Source: Lujinxingia vulgaris (lineage in GTDB: Bacteria > Myxococcota_A > Bradymonadia > Bradymonadales > Bradymonadaceae). Taken from it: a DNA stretch of 64,000 nucleotides. A program made the translations under genes and the position numbers. The stretch covers positions 1 through 64,000 of the forward strand of contig NZ_VOSM01000001.1 of NCBI RefSeq assembly GCF_007997015.1, written 5' to 3'. Positions 51,926 to 61,593 of this stretch are shown one piece after another; positions within the stretch are counted from its first letter, which is position 1, and each line of letters starts with the position of its first letter. The notes under the pieces are model-generated. The model worked only from the letters and a program-made list of their open reading frames with translations, ran no database searches and was not told the DNA's origin.

Positions 51926-53949
51926 GGCGTGCCTCCAAAATAGCGATGCTGGCGAACGTGGCGAAACGCATCGCTCGATACGATGGCCACGATGATGTCG
52001 GTGTAGGAGCGTCCCTGGCTGCGCGCCTCATCAATGATGGCGTTGAGGGTGCAGCGGTCGATTTCGGCCGAGGGTCGGCCCAGGGCATACTGGTACATCT
52101 GCTCGACCATGCAGCGCTCGGCGTCTTCGCTCTGCGCGAGAAGTTCGCCCAGCTGGCGGGCGCCCTCAAAGTGCAGTGTGTCGCGCTCGTAGGGGCTCTG
52201 GGTGATGGCGCCGCGCACATCGAGCGGGTGCCCGGTGTCATCGACGCTGCGGTAGCGACCGGTGGCGTCAAAGGCCTCCAGCCCAAAGCCGATGGGGTCG
52301 GCGGCGCGGTGGCAGAAGTTGCAGGAGGGATCATCGCTGTGGCGCTGCAACCTCTCGCGCGTGCTCATCCCCTCGGTGTCCGGCGCGGCCTGCATCACGG
52401 CGTTTGACGCCGGCGAGGGCACCGACTGGCATAGGAATCGCTCGCGCACGAAGATGCCGCGTTTCACAGGTGAAGTCGTATCGTTGCTGGTGCTGGCCGT
52501 GAGCAGCGCCCCCTGAGTGAGCAGGCCGCCGCGGGGACTTTCGTCGCTAAAATACGTCGGCTGGTCGGGGGCGGCCGGCGCCTCAATCCCGTAATAGCCG
52601 GCCAGGCGCGGGGTCAGGTAACTAAAGCGCGCCTCGAAGATGGAGAGCCAGTCGGCCTGATCGTCAAAAGCGATGGCCTGCGAGAAGTTCTCGATCTCCA
52701 GGCGCATATCGTCGATGAGCGCGTCGGAGAAGTCGGGGAAACGCTCCGGGCTGCGCTCCACGGTGGCCAGCGTGTCGAGGTGCAGCCACTCGGCCAGGTA
52801 GCTCTTAAAGGCGCGGCGAGCACGTGGGTCGCCGAGCATCGTCCTGGCCCACCGCGCGACGCCTTCGGCCTCATTGAGCTCACCGCGCTCCGCCGCATCG
52901 AGCAGCGCGCGGTCCGGCGCGGAGTGCCAGATGAAGTAGGAGAGGCGGCTGGCCATCTCAAACCCGCTCAGTGGGCGCACGTCATAGGTGGGATCGTCGC
53001 CGGAGCCGACCCCGGAGGTCAGCGGGCCGAGCACCTCCACGTGGATCACCCGGGGTGCAACCGGAGCGCCGGTGATTCGGCCCTCGGGCTCGGCGACCAG
53101 GCGCAATGCGCTTGTTTCAGAGGTGGTGGGTTCAAGCTGCAAGCCGAGTCGCGTGGTGCGAAAGGGAGCCACGCGAACCTCGCGATGAGCATCGCCCACC
53201 CCGAGGCTGACAACGATAGGGTAGGGCGCATCGTTGGCCAGCGCGACGCTCACCCGGTAGGTGCCAGACTTTAAGTTCAGCGGGGCGCTGATGCCCTCGC
53301 TGGCGAGCGGGCCTTTGAGGGCGTCGGGATCTTTGAGCGCGGCGGCGCCGAGCGCGCCATCGTAGCGGTCACTCTCCAGGCGATAGAGAAATTGCGGGGC
53401 TTGCAGCATCGCCTCAACGACCAGCCGGGCGCCTTCCCGGGGCGTCGACTCCTGTGAGAAGAGCGCCGCGAAGCGGCGCACCTCATCATCGCTCAAGGGC
53501 CGGCGGAAAAGTTCCAGGCCGGCCTCCTCCACAAAGGTGCGGGCGCAGCGCTCCTGGGTCTCTTCGCAGACGCTCAGGTGGCGTAACCACCGGTGGTCGC
53601 TCGAGAGCGCGGCGGTGGCCACTTGAGCCAGGTGCGCGTACACCTCCACATGCCTGCCCGAGACGATCAGCCCCCAGGCGGTGTTCTTAAAACCGTCGAC
53701 ATACGACTCCCGCGGCAGGCTCTCGCGCCAGGCGCTCAAGTCCACGCCCAGAATATCGTGGATGCTCCAGATGTACTCCTGATGGGTCAGGCGCCGGGCG
53801 TAGCCCGGGCCCGGATCCAGGTCGGCGGCCTCGCAGATGGCGCTCGTATCCTGCCCGGCGGGGCGCTCCTCAAGAGGCGCGGGGCAGGCGCTGAGCAGCG
53901 CCGCTAAACTGAGAAGCGCTGCGCCGGTGAGTGTTCGCAAGCGTGGCAT
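51922..53949 (-). CDS. DUF1592-family lipoprotein (DUF1587/1595/1592/1588/1585)
   Basis: A 675-residue exported protein. I set the start at 53949 since this gives 'MPRLRTLTGAALLSLAALLSAC', a textbook lipoprotein signal; starting at 54003 would put 18 residues before it. Domain order matches the planctomycete-type set: DUF1587 ('RRLTHQEYIWSIHDILGVDL'), DUF1595 ('ELFRRPLSDDEVRRFAALFS'), DUF1592 ('FEMASRLSYFIWHSAPDR'), DUF1588 ('GGLLTQGALLTASTSNDTTS') with a 'CNFCH' heme-like motif before 'DPIGFGLEAFDATG', and DUF1585 at the end ('MVEQMYQYALGRP'). A beta-rich insertion lies between DUF1595 and DUF1592. It is translationally coupled to the DUF1552 gene. Function is unknown; a cytochrome-like role is inferred from the CxxCH. 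Confidence 0.85.
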   Translation of the reverse strand: MPRLRTLTGAALLSLAALLSACPAPLEERPAGQDTSAICEAADLDPGPGYARRLTHQEYIWSIHDILGVDLSAWRESLPRESYVDGFKNTAWGLIVSGRHVEVYAHLAQVATAALSSDHRWLRHLSVCEETQERCARTFVEEAGLELFRRPLSDDEVRRFAALFSQESTPREGARLVVEAMLQAPQFLYRLESDRYDGALGAAALKDPDALKGPLASEGISAPLNLKSGTYRVSVALANDAPYPIVVSLGVGDAHREVRVAPFRTTRLGLQLEPTTSETSALRLVAEPEGRITGAPVAPRVIHVEVLGPLTSGVGSGDDPTYDVRPLSGFEMASRLSYFIWHSAPDRALLDAAERGELNEAEGVARWARTMLGDPRARRAFKSYLAEWLHLDTLATVERSPERFPDFSDALIDDMRLEIENFSQAIAFDDQADWLSIFEARFSYLTPRLAGYYGIEAPAAPDQPTYFSDESPRGGLLTQGALLTASTSNDTTSPVKRGIFVRERFLCQSVPSPASNAVMQAAPDTEGMSTRERLQRHSDDPSCNFCHRAADPIGFGLEAFDATGRYRSVDDTGHPLDVRGAITQSPYERDTLHFEGARQLGELLAQSEDAERCMVEQMYQYALGRPSAEIDRCTLNAIIDEARSQGRSYTDIIVAIVSSDAFRHVRQHRYFGGTP

Positions 53950-54123
53950 CAAAGCGGGATCTTCGTGGATGAGGGGCTCAACGCCCTTGAATGGAGCGAA
54001 CATCGTGGAGGTCGGGAGGATTTTTGCTCCCGGGCATGCTTCATCTTAGGATGGGCACCGGGCCTCTTCCAGCGCCCATATCACGGGCGCCCTTCGCGGG
54101 CGTAAGCAGCAGGCAGATACCCT

Positions 54124-55935
54124 ATGGTCGGACCCTCCTCCTTTGTCGATTATTCAGTGCGCCACCTGGCGCAGGCGCTCATGGCCCAGGGGCTGCTCAA
54201 CCAGGAGCAGGCCCGGCGCGCTGTGGAGCAGGAGGCGGTGGTGCGCCACGGGCTGCTCAAGGCCAAAGCCGATCAGGCCGGGCGCCGGCGCGCGAGCTAT
54301 AAGGTTACGCCGGCCGAGGTCATCGCCCAGCTGGAGTTTCGCCAGCCCTCCGGCGATCTTCTCGACGAAGACGCCATCATGTCCGCGCTGGCCCGCGATG
54401 CCGGGCTCCCCTTTGAGAAGCCCGACCCGCTGGAGCTCGACATGGAGCTCATCGCCCGCACCATGAGCCAGCCCTTCGCGCGCCGCCACAGCTGTGTGGC
54501 GCTGCGCCGCGAGGAGGGGCGCACGGTGATCGCGCTCGATAACCCCTACGATCGCCAGTTGCTCCACGAACTGCACACGCTGATCCCCGGTGAACTCAGC
54601 GTTGTGGTCAGCCCCAAGAGCGACATTCTGCGCATTGTGACCGAGGTCTACGGGCTGCGATCTTCGATCTCCGCCGCGCAGGAAGAACTCTCCATCGGCA
54701 TCGACATCGGCAACCTCGAGCAGCTCATTCGCCTTAAAGATGTGGGCGATATCGAGGCCACCGACCGCCCGATTGTCAACGCGGTGGAGTACCTGCTGCA
54801 TTATGCCTTCGACCAGCGCGCCAGCGACATTCACCTGGAGCCCAAACGCGATCGCACCGTGGTGCGCCTGCGCATCGACGGGGTCTTGCACGGCGTCTAC
54901 GAGTTTCCGCGCGCCATTCACGCCGCGCTGATCAGCCGCGTGAAGATGCTCGCCAGGATGGACATCGCCGAGAAACGCCGCCCCCAGGACGGCCGCATCA
55001 AGACCGAACGCGCCGGCCGCGAGGTGGAGCTTCGCGTCTCCACGCTGCCGGTGGCTTTTGGCGAAAAAGCCGTCATTCGCGTCTTCGACCCGCAGGCCTT
55101 GATTCAGAACCTCGACCACATCGGCTTTTATAAAGATGATCTGACCCGCTGGCGAAACTTCATCAACCGCCCCCACGGGCTGATCCTTGTGACCGGCCCC
55201 ACCGGCAGCGGTAAGACCACCACGCTCTACTCCACGCTGCGTGAGCTTGCCGGCCCCGACGTCAACATCACCACCGTCGAAGACCCCATCGAGATGGTCT
55301 ACGAGGAGTTCAACCAGGTGCTGGTGCAGCGCCGCATCGATGTGGACTTTAGCACCGCGCTGCGCACCATCCTGCGACAGGATCCCGACATCATCATGGT
55401 CGGTGAGATCCGCGATGGAGAGACCGCCGCGATGGCCACCCAGGCCGCACTCACCGGCCACCTGGTCTTCTCGACCCTGCACACCAACGACACCCCCTCG
55501 GCGATCAGCCGGCTCATCGATATGGAAGTCGAGCCCTTCCTGATGGCCTCGACCATGGTCGGGGTGATGGCCCAGCGCCTGCTGCGCACGATCTGCCCGC
55601 GCTGCAAGGTCCAGGGCACGCTGAGCGCCGAGCAGGTGGAACTCTTGCAGATCAAGCTCCCGCCCCGAAGCTCGCAGAGCCTGCCGATGTGGTATGGTGA
55701 GGGGTGCGTCAAATGCCGGGGCACCGGCTATTTCGGGAGGACCGCGATCTTCGAGCTCTTACCGGTCGATGAGACGGTACGTCAGCTCATCGCAAAGCGC
55801 GCCAGCGCCCCGGAGATTCGCAAAGCCGCCCGCGCCAACGGCATGATGTCGCTGCGCGAATGCGCCATCAAAAAACTCGCTCAAGGCCTCACGACCTTTG
55901 AAGAAGTGATGACGGTCGTATCGGATGTGACATGA
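54124..55935 (+). CDS. pilB: PilB/GspE-type ATPase
   Basis: A 603-residue assembly ATPase of type IV pili or type II secretion. N-terminal MshEN/GSPII_E-type domain (1-175), then the AAA+ core with 'DIHLEPKRDRTVVRLRIDG', Walker A 'GPTGSGKTT' (358-366), Asp box 'ITTVEDPIE', Walker B 'IIMVGEIRDGETA' and His box 'HLVFSTLHTNDTPS'. A zinc tetracysteine follows as 'CPRC' and 'CVKC' in the C-terminal part. The motif set is complete. The upstream pilD/pilS/pilR set 32 kb away is the logical partner. It is separated from other pilus genes, so GspE function cannot be excluded. Confidence 0.85.
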   Translation: MVGPSSFVDYSVRHLAQALMAQGLLNQEQARRAVEQEAVVRHGLLKAKADQAGRRRASYKVTPAEVIAQLEFRQPSGDLLDEDAIMSALARDAGLPFEKPDPLELDMELIARTMSQPFARRHSCVALRREEGRTVIALDNPYDRQLLHELHTLIPGELSVVVSPKSDILRIVTEVYGLRSSISAAQEELSIGIDIGNLEQLIRLKDVGDIEATDRPIVNAVEYLLHYAFDQRASDIHLEPKRDRTVVRLRIDGVLHGVYEFPRAIHAALISRVKMLARMDIAEKRRPQDGRIKTERAGREVELRVSTLPVAFGEKAVIRVFDPQALIQNLDHIGFYKDDLTRWRNFINRPHGLILVTGPTGSGKTTTLYSTLRELAGPDVNITTVEDPIEMVYEEFNQVLVQRRIDVDFSTALRTILRQDPDIIMVGEIRDGETAAMATQAALTGHLVFSTLHTNDTPSAISRLIDMEVEPFLMASTMVGVMAQRLLRTICPRCKVQGTLSAEQVELLQIKLPPRSSQSLPMWYGEGCVKCRGTGYFGRTAIFELLPVDETVRQLIAKRASAPEIRKAARANGMMSLRECAIKKLAQGLTTFEEVMTVVSDVT

Positions 55936-56465
55936 AACGAAAACTCTTTATCGCCGCCGGCTCCCTGGCCGGTCTTCTGGTGCTCTTGATGCTCGTCAGC
56001 GCCTGTATGTGGCCGATGATCAACGTGGTGGAGACCGGCAAAACCCCGGAGTACCCCGAGGTGCAGCCGGGCTACTATTCGACTGAGCCCGAGCGCATCC
56101 TGCGCGAGTCGGCCGCAAGCGTCGAAGCCCTGGAACGCTGGACGCTCGTCGAGCAAGACGAGGCCCGTCGTCAGCTCGCCGCCGAGCGCCGCACTCGCCT
56201 GGGTTTTGTCGATGACATCACCATCCGCGTGGAGCCGGTTACCGAGTTTGTCAGCCAGGTCAACGTGCGCAGCGCCTCGCGGGTGGGGAAGGGCGACTTC
56301 GGCCAGAACGCCCGCAACATCGAGGAGTTTTTCGTGGAGTTGGACTCGCGCCTGGGCTCGGTGAAGTTCGATCCGAGCGCCGAAGCCGAAGACGAAGGTG
56401 AAGCGTCCGGCGACGAGGAATCCGGCCCGGAGGAGGGCGCATCGCAGGAGAGCCCGCAGCCCTGA
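55932..56465 (+). CDS. DUF1499-family lipoprotein
   Basis: A 177-residue protein whose signal region 'GLLVLLMLVSACMWPMI' ends at Cys25, a good lipobox. The mature part contains 'DEARRQLAAERRTRLGFVDD', 'ITIRVEPVTEFVSQVNVRSA' and 'SRVGKGDFGQNARNIEEFF', matching the end of DUF1499 proteins (usually R-S-x-S-R-x-G-x-x-D-x-G-x-N). An acidic tail follows. DUF1499 function is unknown. It overlaps pilB by 4 bp. Confidence 0.75.
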   Translation: MKRKLFIAAGSLAGLLVLLMLVSACMWPMINVVETGKTPEYPEVQPGYYSTEPERILRESAASVEALERWTLVEQDEARRQLAAERRTRLGFVDDITIRVEPVTEFVSQVNVRSASRVGKGDFGQNARNIEEFFVELDSRLGSVKFDPSAEAEDEGEASGDEESGPEEGASQESPQP

Positions 56466-56656
56466 TTACGCCGCCGCACGGGCCTGCCGATCCTGGTTAA
56501 AGTCTACTCCGCATCGTCTGGCAGATGCCTCACTCACCGCGCTGTGCAAGGCGTAACGTTGCCGGAATGCCGCCGTGGCACAACATTTGAAAGAGGTTGT
56601 GGGTGGGAGCGCCTCCGGGCGCATAAGGCTGGACGCGGTGAGACGAGGGCAGTGGC

Positions 56657-57085
56657 ATGGGCAGACGACGAGTATCGGGAGCGGGGCGTCGCAACCTTCT
56701 TAGAACAGCTACGTTTGTGGCGATGACGGCCCTGGCCTCGCCAGCCTGGGCGTCGGGAGGGCTCGGCGCGACCAGCGCCCTGGTGGTGCACTACACCCTG
56801 ATCGCTCTCGGTGCCGCGGTGCTTCTGGGCCTGGCCGCAAAACTCGCTCTGGAGAGCGCGCGTCTTGTAGGCTGGATCAGTCACGACCGCGCGATGCGCC
56901 TTCGCCGCGGGCTTCGCGTGAGTTTTGGCGCGAACTTCCTGCTGGCCGCCATCACACCCTATCTCGCGCTGAACTTCGCGCTGGGCTCGGTGCTCACCTT
57001 CCTCTCATTGGCCGCGCTGATGGTGGCCGCCTGGGCCTTCGGCGCCAGCCGCCAGCCGGAGGTCGAGCACGCCGGCGGGGTTTGA
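56657..57085 (+). CDS. Predicted membrane protein with signal peptide
   Basis: A 142-residue protein with an N-terminal signal peptide ending 'LASPAWASGG' (twin-Arg-free), then three hydrophobic segments, 'SALVVHYTLIALGAAVLLGL', 'FLLAAITPYLALNFALG' and 'FLSLAALMVAAWAFGA'. No family is recognised. It stands between the DUF1499 gene (191-bp gap) and the oppA-like gene (133-bp gap); neither gap shows a feature. Confidence 0.5.
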   Translation: MGRRRVSGAGRRNLLRTATFVAMTALASPAWASGGLGATSALVVHYTLIALGAAVLLGLAAKLALESARLVGWISHDRAMRLRRGLRVSFGANFLLAAITPYLALNFALGSVLTFLSLAALMVAAWAFGASRQPEVEHAGGV

Positions 57086-57218
57086 CCCTCAGCGTCGCCC
57101 TGCGTATCTTCGAGGCTCGCGCACCCCGCGCGGCGCGCCCACCTTCTGGCAACGCCAGCGTCTGGCTGCCAGTCGCGCCTCCCGCGCCCGGCATCGTCCA
57201 AGTTGCGAGTCTCCCTTC

Positions 57219-58829
57219 ATGCGCATCCTCTCGTTTCGCTCCTTTCGGCGAGCGCTGCTCGTCGGCGCGTTGCTGATCTTTTGCGTCAGCCTGGCCGCCT
57301 GCCCCTCGTGCTCGCAGCAGGTCGATGAAGGCGACGCCTTCGTGGTGATCCTCGACGCATCGCCCAAAGGCCTCGACCCGCGCTTTGCTACCAGCGACTC
57401 CAGCGCCAAGATCGTGGGCCTTTTGCACGCCGGGCTCGTCTCACTGGACACCGCCAACGGCGACCGCGAGCTGCGACTGGCGCACACCATCGAACAGACC
57501 TCTCCGGTGCGTTACGAGGTGGAGCTGCGCGACGACATCTTCTTTCATGACGGCACCCCGGTGACCTCGGCCGACGTCGAGTACACCTACATGGAGCTCG
57601 ACAGCGAGCTTGTGCGCTCTCCCTTTGCCGGCCTCACCCGCCGCATTGAGACCTTTGAGGTGATCGATGAACGTCGCTTTGTCATCACACTAAAAGAGCC
57701 TCACGCCCCCTTTATGAGCGACATGGCCCTGGGGATTGTGCCGCGCCATCAATGCGCCGGATTTGAAGAATGCCCGGGCGCCCCGCTGGGCGCCGGGCCC
57801 TTTGCCTTTGTGTCGCAGCAGGGCGATATGCGCGTGGAACTGCGCGCCTTCGACGACTATTTTGAGGGGCGCCCCGCTATTGAGCGGCTCGTCTTTAAGG
57901 TGGTGCGCGACGACAACGCGCGCCTGCTCGCGCTGCTCGGAAACACCGCCGACCTTGTGCAGAACGCCGTCGCCCCGCTGATGCTCCCCGTCGTCGAAGA
58001 CTCCGAGCGCCTGGAGACGATGAGCACGCCCTCGTTCAAATACACCTACCTGGCCTTCAACCTGGAACACGAGATCTTAAAAGATCAGCGCGTTCGGGAG
58101 GCCATTGCGCATGCTATTGATCGTGAGGCGATCATTAAACACAAGTTTCGCGGGGCCGCGCGCCTCTCCACCGGCATGCTCGCCCCGGAGCACTGGGCCT
58201 ACGAGCCGGACGTGAAACGCTTTGACTTCGACCCGGAGCGCGCTCGCCAGATCCTCGATGAGGCAGGCTACGCACCGGGCGCAGACGGGGTGCGTTTTGA
58301 GCTGGATTTTAAGATCTCCGCCAGCAAGTTTCGTCGCTCGATTGCCGAGCTCATCGCCCAGCAGCTTGGCGAAGTCGGGATTGCTGTGCGGGTGCGCTCC
58401 TATGAGTGGGGCACCTTTTTTCATGACGTGCGCAGCCGCAACTTCGCCATGACCACCCTGCAGTGGCCCTCGGTGCTTGAGCCCAGCCTCTACCGCTGGA
58501 TCTTTCACTCCGAGAACATCCCCTCGCCAGACAACCGCGCCGCCGGCGCCAACCGCGGCGCCTACCGCAACGCGCGCGTCGACGAGCTGCTGGAAGCCGG
58601 CGACCGCGAGACCAACCCGGATAAGCGCCGCGCCATCTACAGCGAGGTGCAGCAGATTCTGGCGCGCGAGCTCCCCTACGTCTCGTTATGGCACGAAGAC
58701 AACATCGCCGTGCTGCGCAAAGGCACCGAGCGTTATTACACCACGCCCAACGCGCGTTTTGACGCGCTCAAGCAGGTGATTCCCGCGCATAAGGCCAACA
58801 TCCAGCCGACTGTCGAGGTTCAGCCATGA
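57219..58829 (+). CDS. Extracellular solute-binding lipoprotein, family 5 (OppA type)
   Basis: A 536-residue peptide- or oligosaccharide-binding lipoprotein. Signal 'LLIFCVSLAAC' gives lipid Cys28. Family-5 marks are 'PKGLDPRFATSDSSAKIV', 'YEVELRDDIFFHDGTPVTSAD', 'YTYMELDS' and 'NLEHEILKDQRVREAIAHAI' with 'DREAIIKHKF', then 'FDPERARQILDEAGY'. No permease or ATPase genes are next to it. The stop overlaps the thioredoxin gene (ATGA), so both are co-translated; a redox role for substrate or binding protein folding is possible. Ligand is unknown. Confidence 0.88.
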   Translation: MRILSFRSFRRALLVGALLIFCVSLAACPSCSQQVDEGDAFVVILDASPKGLDPRFATSDSSAKIVGLLHAGLVSLDTANGDRELRLAHTIEQTSPVRYEVELRDDIFFHDGTPVTSADVEYTYMELDSELVRSPFAGLTRRIETFEVIDERRFVITLKEPHAPFMSDMALGIVPRHQCAGFEECPGAPLGAGPFAFVSQQGDMRVELRAFDDYFEGRPAIERLVFKVVRDDNARLLALLGNTADLVQNAVAPLMLPVVEDSERLETMSTPSFKYTYLAFNLEHEILKDQRVREAIAHAIDREAIIKHKFRGAARLSTGMLAPEHWAYEPDVKRFDFDPERARQILDEAGYAPGADGVRFELDFKISASKFRRSIAELIAQQLGEVGIAVRVRSYEWGTFFHDVRSRNFAMTTLQWPSVLEPSLYRWIFHSENIPSPDNRAAGANRGAYRNARVDELLEAGDRETNPDKRRAIYSEVQQILARELPYVSLWHEDNIAVLRKGTERYYTTPNARFDALKQVIPAHKANIQPTVEVQP

Positions 58830-59428
58830 GTGAGCCCATGTCTCAAGAGTCTCAGGCGCCGCCGGGCTCCGAGGCGACGCCTGCAGGTGCGCCGCCCATC
58901 GACAAAAAGAACATGGCCCTCTCCACGCTCATTGGCCTTGTGGTCGGAGTGCTGCTGGTGGTCAACGCCTGGAACCTCTGGGGCCCCAGCGCCGGACTTC
59001 GCCCCGGCCAGCCCGCCCCGGAGCTCTCCCTGCCGATGCTGGGCAGCGATGAGGTTGTGGATCTTCAGGACTACCGCGGTCAGGTGGTGCTCATCGACTT
59101 CTGGGCCACCTGGTGCCCGCCCTGCCGCGAGCAGATGCCCACGCTTCAGCGCCTGGCCGATGATCCGGAGTTTGAGGCGGCGGTGCTCTCGGTGAACACC
59201 GACGATCCGACCGACGATCGCGAGGCGCTGGTGGCGACCTACCTCGACTACAACGGCCTGACGCTTCCCACGCTTCTCGATGAGGGGCCGGCCCGGGCCA
59301 GCTTTAAGGTGCGCGCGGTGCCCACGCTTGTGGTCGTGGATGGGGAGGGCCGCGTGGTCAAGTCGAGCTCGGGCCTGCACTCGGAGGCCGACCTGCGGAA
59401 GTTCGCCGAAGAGGCCGCCGCGCGCTGA
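58826..59428 (+). CDS. TlpA/ResA-like membrane-anchored thioredoxin
   Basis: A 200-residue protein with one N-terminal transmembrane helix ('LSTLIGLVVGVLLVVNAW', about 32-49) and a periplasmic thioredoxin fold. The active site is 'WATWCPPC' (Cys97, Cys100), preceded by 'YRGQVVLIDF' and followed by the cis-Pro segment 'RAVPTLVVVDGEG'. This is the TlpA/ResA pattern, used in cytochrome c maturation or disulfide reduction. It is translationally coupled to the oppA-like gene. Confidence 0.9.
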   Translation: MSEPMSQESQAPPGSEATPAGAPPIDKKNMALSTLIGLVVGVLLVVNAWNLWGPSAGLRPGQPAPELSLPMLGSDEVVDLQDYRGQVVLIDFWATWCPPCREQMPTLQRLADDPEFEAAVLSVNTDDPTDDREALVATYLDYNGLTLPTLLDEGPARASFKVRAVPTLVVVDGEGRVVKSSSGLHSEADLRKFAEEAAAR

Positions 59429-59594
59429 AGGTTGGCGCAGCGCGTCATTTTTTCACCCGTTCGGGGGGTAAGAAGGGCGATTTTGCCCATATTTCGCGCC
59501 TTTGCGGGCGATATCGCCTTTATCCAGGGGAAGGTGTGGGCTAGTGTGGTTGTTACCAGATCACAAACGCAGACCCCCCGTGGAGTTCGTCGCA

Positions 59595-61538
59595 ATGGGT
59601 GAACACGACGTCAAAGGCATGGTCGGTGGAGATCAACTCCGCCACTTCATGCGCCGCTTGCTGGGCGATGTTCGAGCGCTGGAGAAGATGCTCGATGAGG
59701 GCATGATCGAGAGCGGCATCCGCCGCATCGGCGCCGAGCAGGAGCTCTTTTTGCTCGACAGCTCGTATCGTCCCGCACCGCTGGCGATGCGCGCGCTGGA
59801 GCGACTCAACGATAAGCGCTTTACCACTGAGCTCGCGCAGTTCAACCTGGAGTTCAACCTCGAGCCCCGCGTCTTCGGCGACGATTGTCTCGGTAAGATG
59901 GAAGACGACATCGTTGAGCTCGTCGACAAGGTCCGCGAGGTGCTGGCCGAGGATAAGGGCCACGTGGCCCTGGCCGGCATCCTGCCCACCCTGCAGAAGA
60001 GCGACCTGGGGCTGGACTCGATGACGCCCAACCCGCGCTACCGCATCCTCAACGATGCGCTCAGCCGCCTGCGCGGCGGCGATTATGAGTTTTATATCAA
60101 GGGTCAGGACGAGTTCATCGTCAAACACGACTCGGTGATGCTCGAGGCCTGTAACACCTCCTTTCAGGTGCACTTTCAGGTGGGGCCCGAGGAGTTCGCC
60201 AAGCTCTACAATGTGGCGCAGGTCGTGTCCGCGCCGGTCACGGCGCTGGCGGCCAACAGCCCGCTGCTCTTTGGAAAACGCCTCTGGCATGAGACGCGCA
60301 TCGCGCTCTTAGAGCAGTCGATCGACACGCGGCCGACCCGCCATCATATGCGCGACTTAAACCCGCGGGTGACCTTTGGCACCAAGTGGATCGACGACTC
60401 CGTGCTGGAGATCTTCCGCGAAGACATCGCCCGCTTCCGCCTGCTTTTTGCCACCGAGCTTGACGAAGATCCCTTTGAGGCGCTGGCCGCAGGCCGCGTG
60501 CCCGGGCTCAAGGCACTGTGTCTGCACAACGGCACGGTCTACCGCTGGAACCGCCCCTGCTACGGCATCAGCGAGGGGCGCCCGCACCTGCGCATTGAGA
60601 ACCGCGTGCTCCCGGCCGGCCCGACTCCGGCCGATGAAGTGGCCAACGCGGCCTTCTGGTTCGGGATGATGGCCGGCGTCGTCGACGCGTATGGGGATAT
60701 GCGCGAGAAGATGAACTTCGACGACGCGCGCCACAACTTCTTTGCCGCAGCGCGCCACGGCCTCGACGCCCCGATGACCTGGCTCGATGGCAAGTCCGGC
60801 ACGGTGCGCGAGATCATCGAGTCGACGCTCTTACCGCTTTCCCGCGAGGCGCTCACTCGCCATGGCATCCGCCCGCAGGACGTCGATCGTTACATGGGCA
60901 TCATTGAGGATCGCGTCGCCACCCGCCGCACCGGCGCGAGCTGGCTTCTCCAGTCGTACTCCGAGCTGGGAAGCAGCCTGACGGCGGGCGAAAAACTCAG
61001 CGCGCTGACCGCCGCCACCGTGCGCCGTCAGGAGGCCAACGAACCGGTGCACACCTGGCCGCTGGCCTCGGTGCAGGAGCGCACCACCTGGCGCGACAAC
61101 TACCTGAAAGTCTCTCAGTACATGACCACCGATCTGATCACGGTGAATGACGGGGAGCTCATCGACCTTGTGGCCAGCGTGATGGACTGGCAGCACCTGC
61201 GCCATGTGCCCGTCGAAGATAACGAGCATCGCCTGGTGGGGCTTGTGACGCGTCGCACGATGATGCGCCTGCTGGGAAGCGGCGCGCTGCGCGATGAGGA
61301 GCCGGTGCCGGTGAGCCAGATCATGGAGCGCGATGTGATCACGGTCACCCCCGACACCCTCACCCTGGATGCGATCCGACTCATGGGCGAAAAACGCATC
61401 TCGTGTTTGCCGGTGGTCGATGGGGAGAAGCTCGTGGGGATCATCACCGAGCGCGACTTTATGGACATCGCCCGCGATCTTCTGGCCGACAAGCTCCGCG
61501 GTGAGGAGCCGCCGGCCGAGGCGCAGGCCGCCGAGTAG
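59595..61538 (+). CDS. Glutamate-cysteine-ligase-like (GCS2) domain fused to a CBS pair
   Basis: A 647-residue fusion. ATG 59595 is used, with GGAG 9 nt upstream; the frame extends to 59502 without added family character. Residues 1-480 match the GCS2/YbdK carboxylate-amine ligase fold: 'GAEQELFLLDSSYRPAPLA', 'FNLEFNLEPRVFGDD', 'NTSFQVHFQVGPEEFAKLY' and 'GRPHLRIENRVLPAGPTPAD'. Residues 515-640 form two CBS domains, 'YMTTDLITVNDGELIDLVAS' and 'IMERDVITVTPDTLTLDAIR', which usually bind adenosyl nucleotides. I infer an amide-forming ligase whose activity is tuned by ATP, AMP or related ligands. Substrate not identifiable. The gene has its own downstream terminator. Confidence 0.85.
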   Translation: MGEHDVKGMVGGDQLRHFMRRLLGDVRALEKMLDEGMIESGIRRIGAEQELFLLDSSYRPAPLAMRALERLNDKRFTTELAQFNLEFNLEPRVFGDDCLGKMEDDIVELVDKVREVLAEDKGHVALAGILPTLQKSDLGLDSMTPNPRYRILNDALSRLRGGDYEFYIKGQDEFIVKHDSVMLEACNTSFQVHFQVGPEEFAKLYNVAQVVSAPVTALAANSPLLFGKRLWHETRIALLEQSIDTRPTRHHMRDLNPRVTFGTKWIDDSVLEIFREDIARFRLLFATELDEDPFEALAAGRVPGLKALCLHNGTVYRWNRPCYGISEGRPHLRIENRVLPAGPTPADEVANAAFWFGMMAGVVDAYGDMREKMNFDDARHNFFAAARHGLDAPMTWLDGKSGTVREIIESTLLPLSREALTRHGIRPQDVDRYMGIIEDRVATRRTGASWLLQSYSELGSSLTAGEKLSALTAATVRRQEANEPVHTWPLASVQERTTWRDNYLKVSQYMTTDLITVNDGELIDLVASVMDWQHLRHVPVEDNEHRLVGLVTRRTMMRLLGSGALRDEEPVPVSQIMERDVITVTPDTLTLDAIRLMGEKRISCLPVVDGEKLVGIITERDFMDIARDLLADKLRGEEPPAEAQAAE

Positions 61539-61593
61539 GCGCGTGGGGTAACAAAGGCAAAAGGTCTGTCGGAGCGCGATGTGGGCGCTCATG

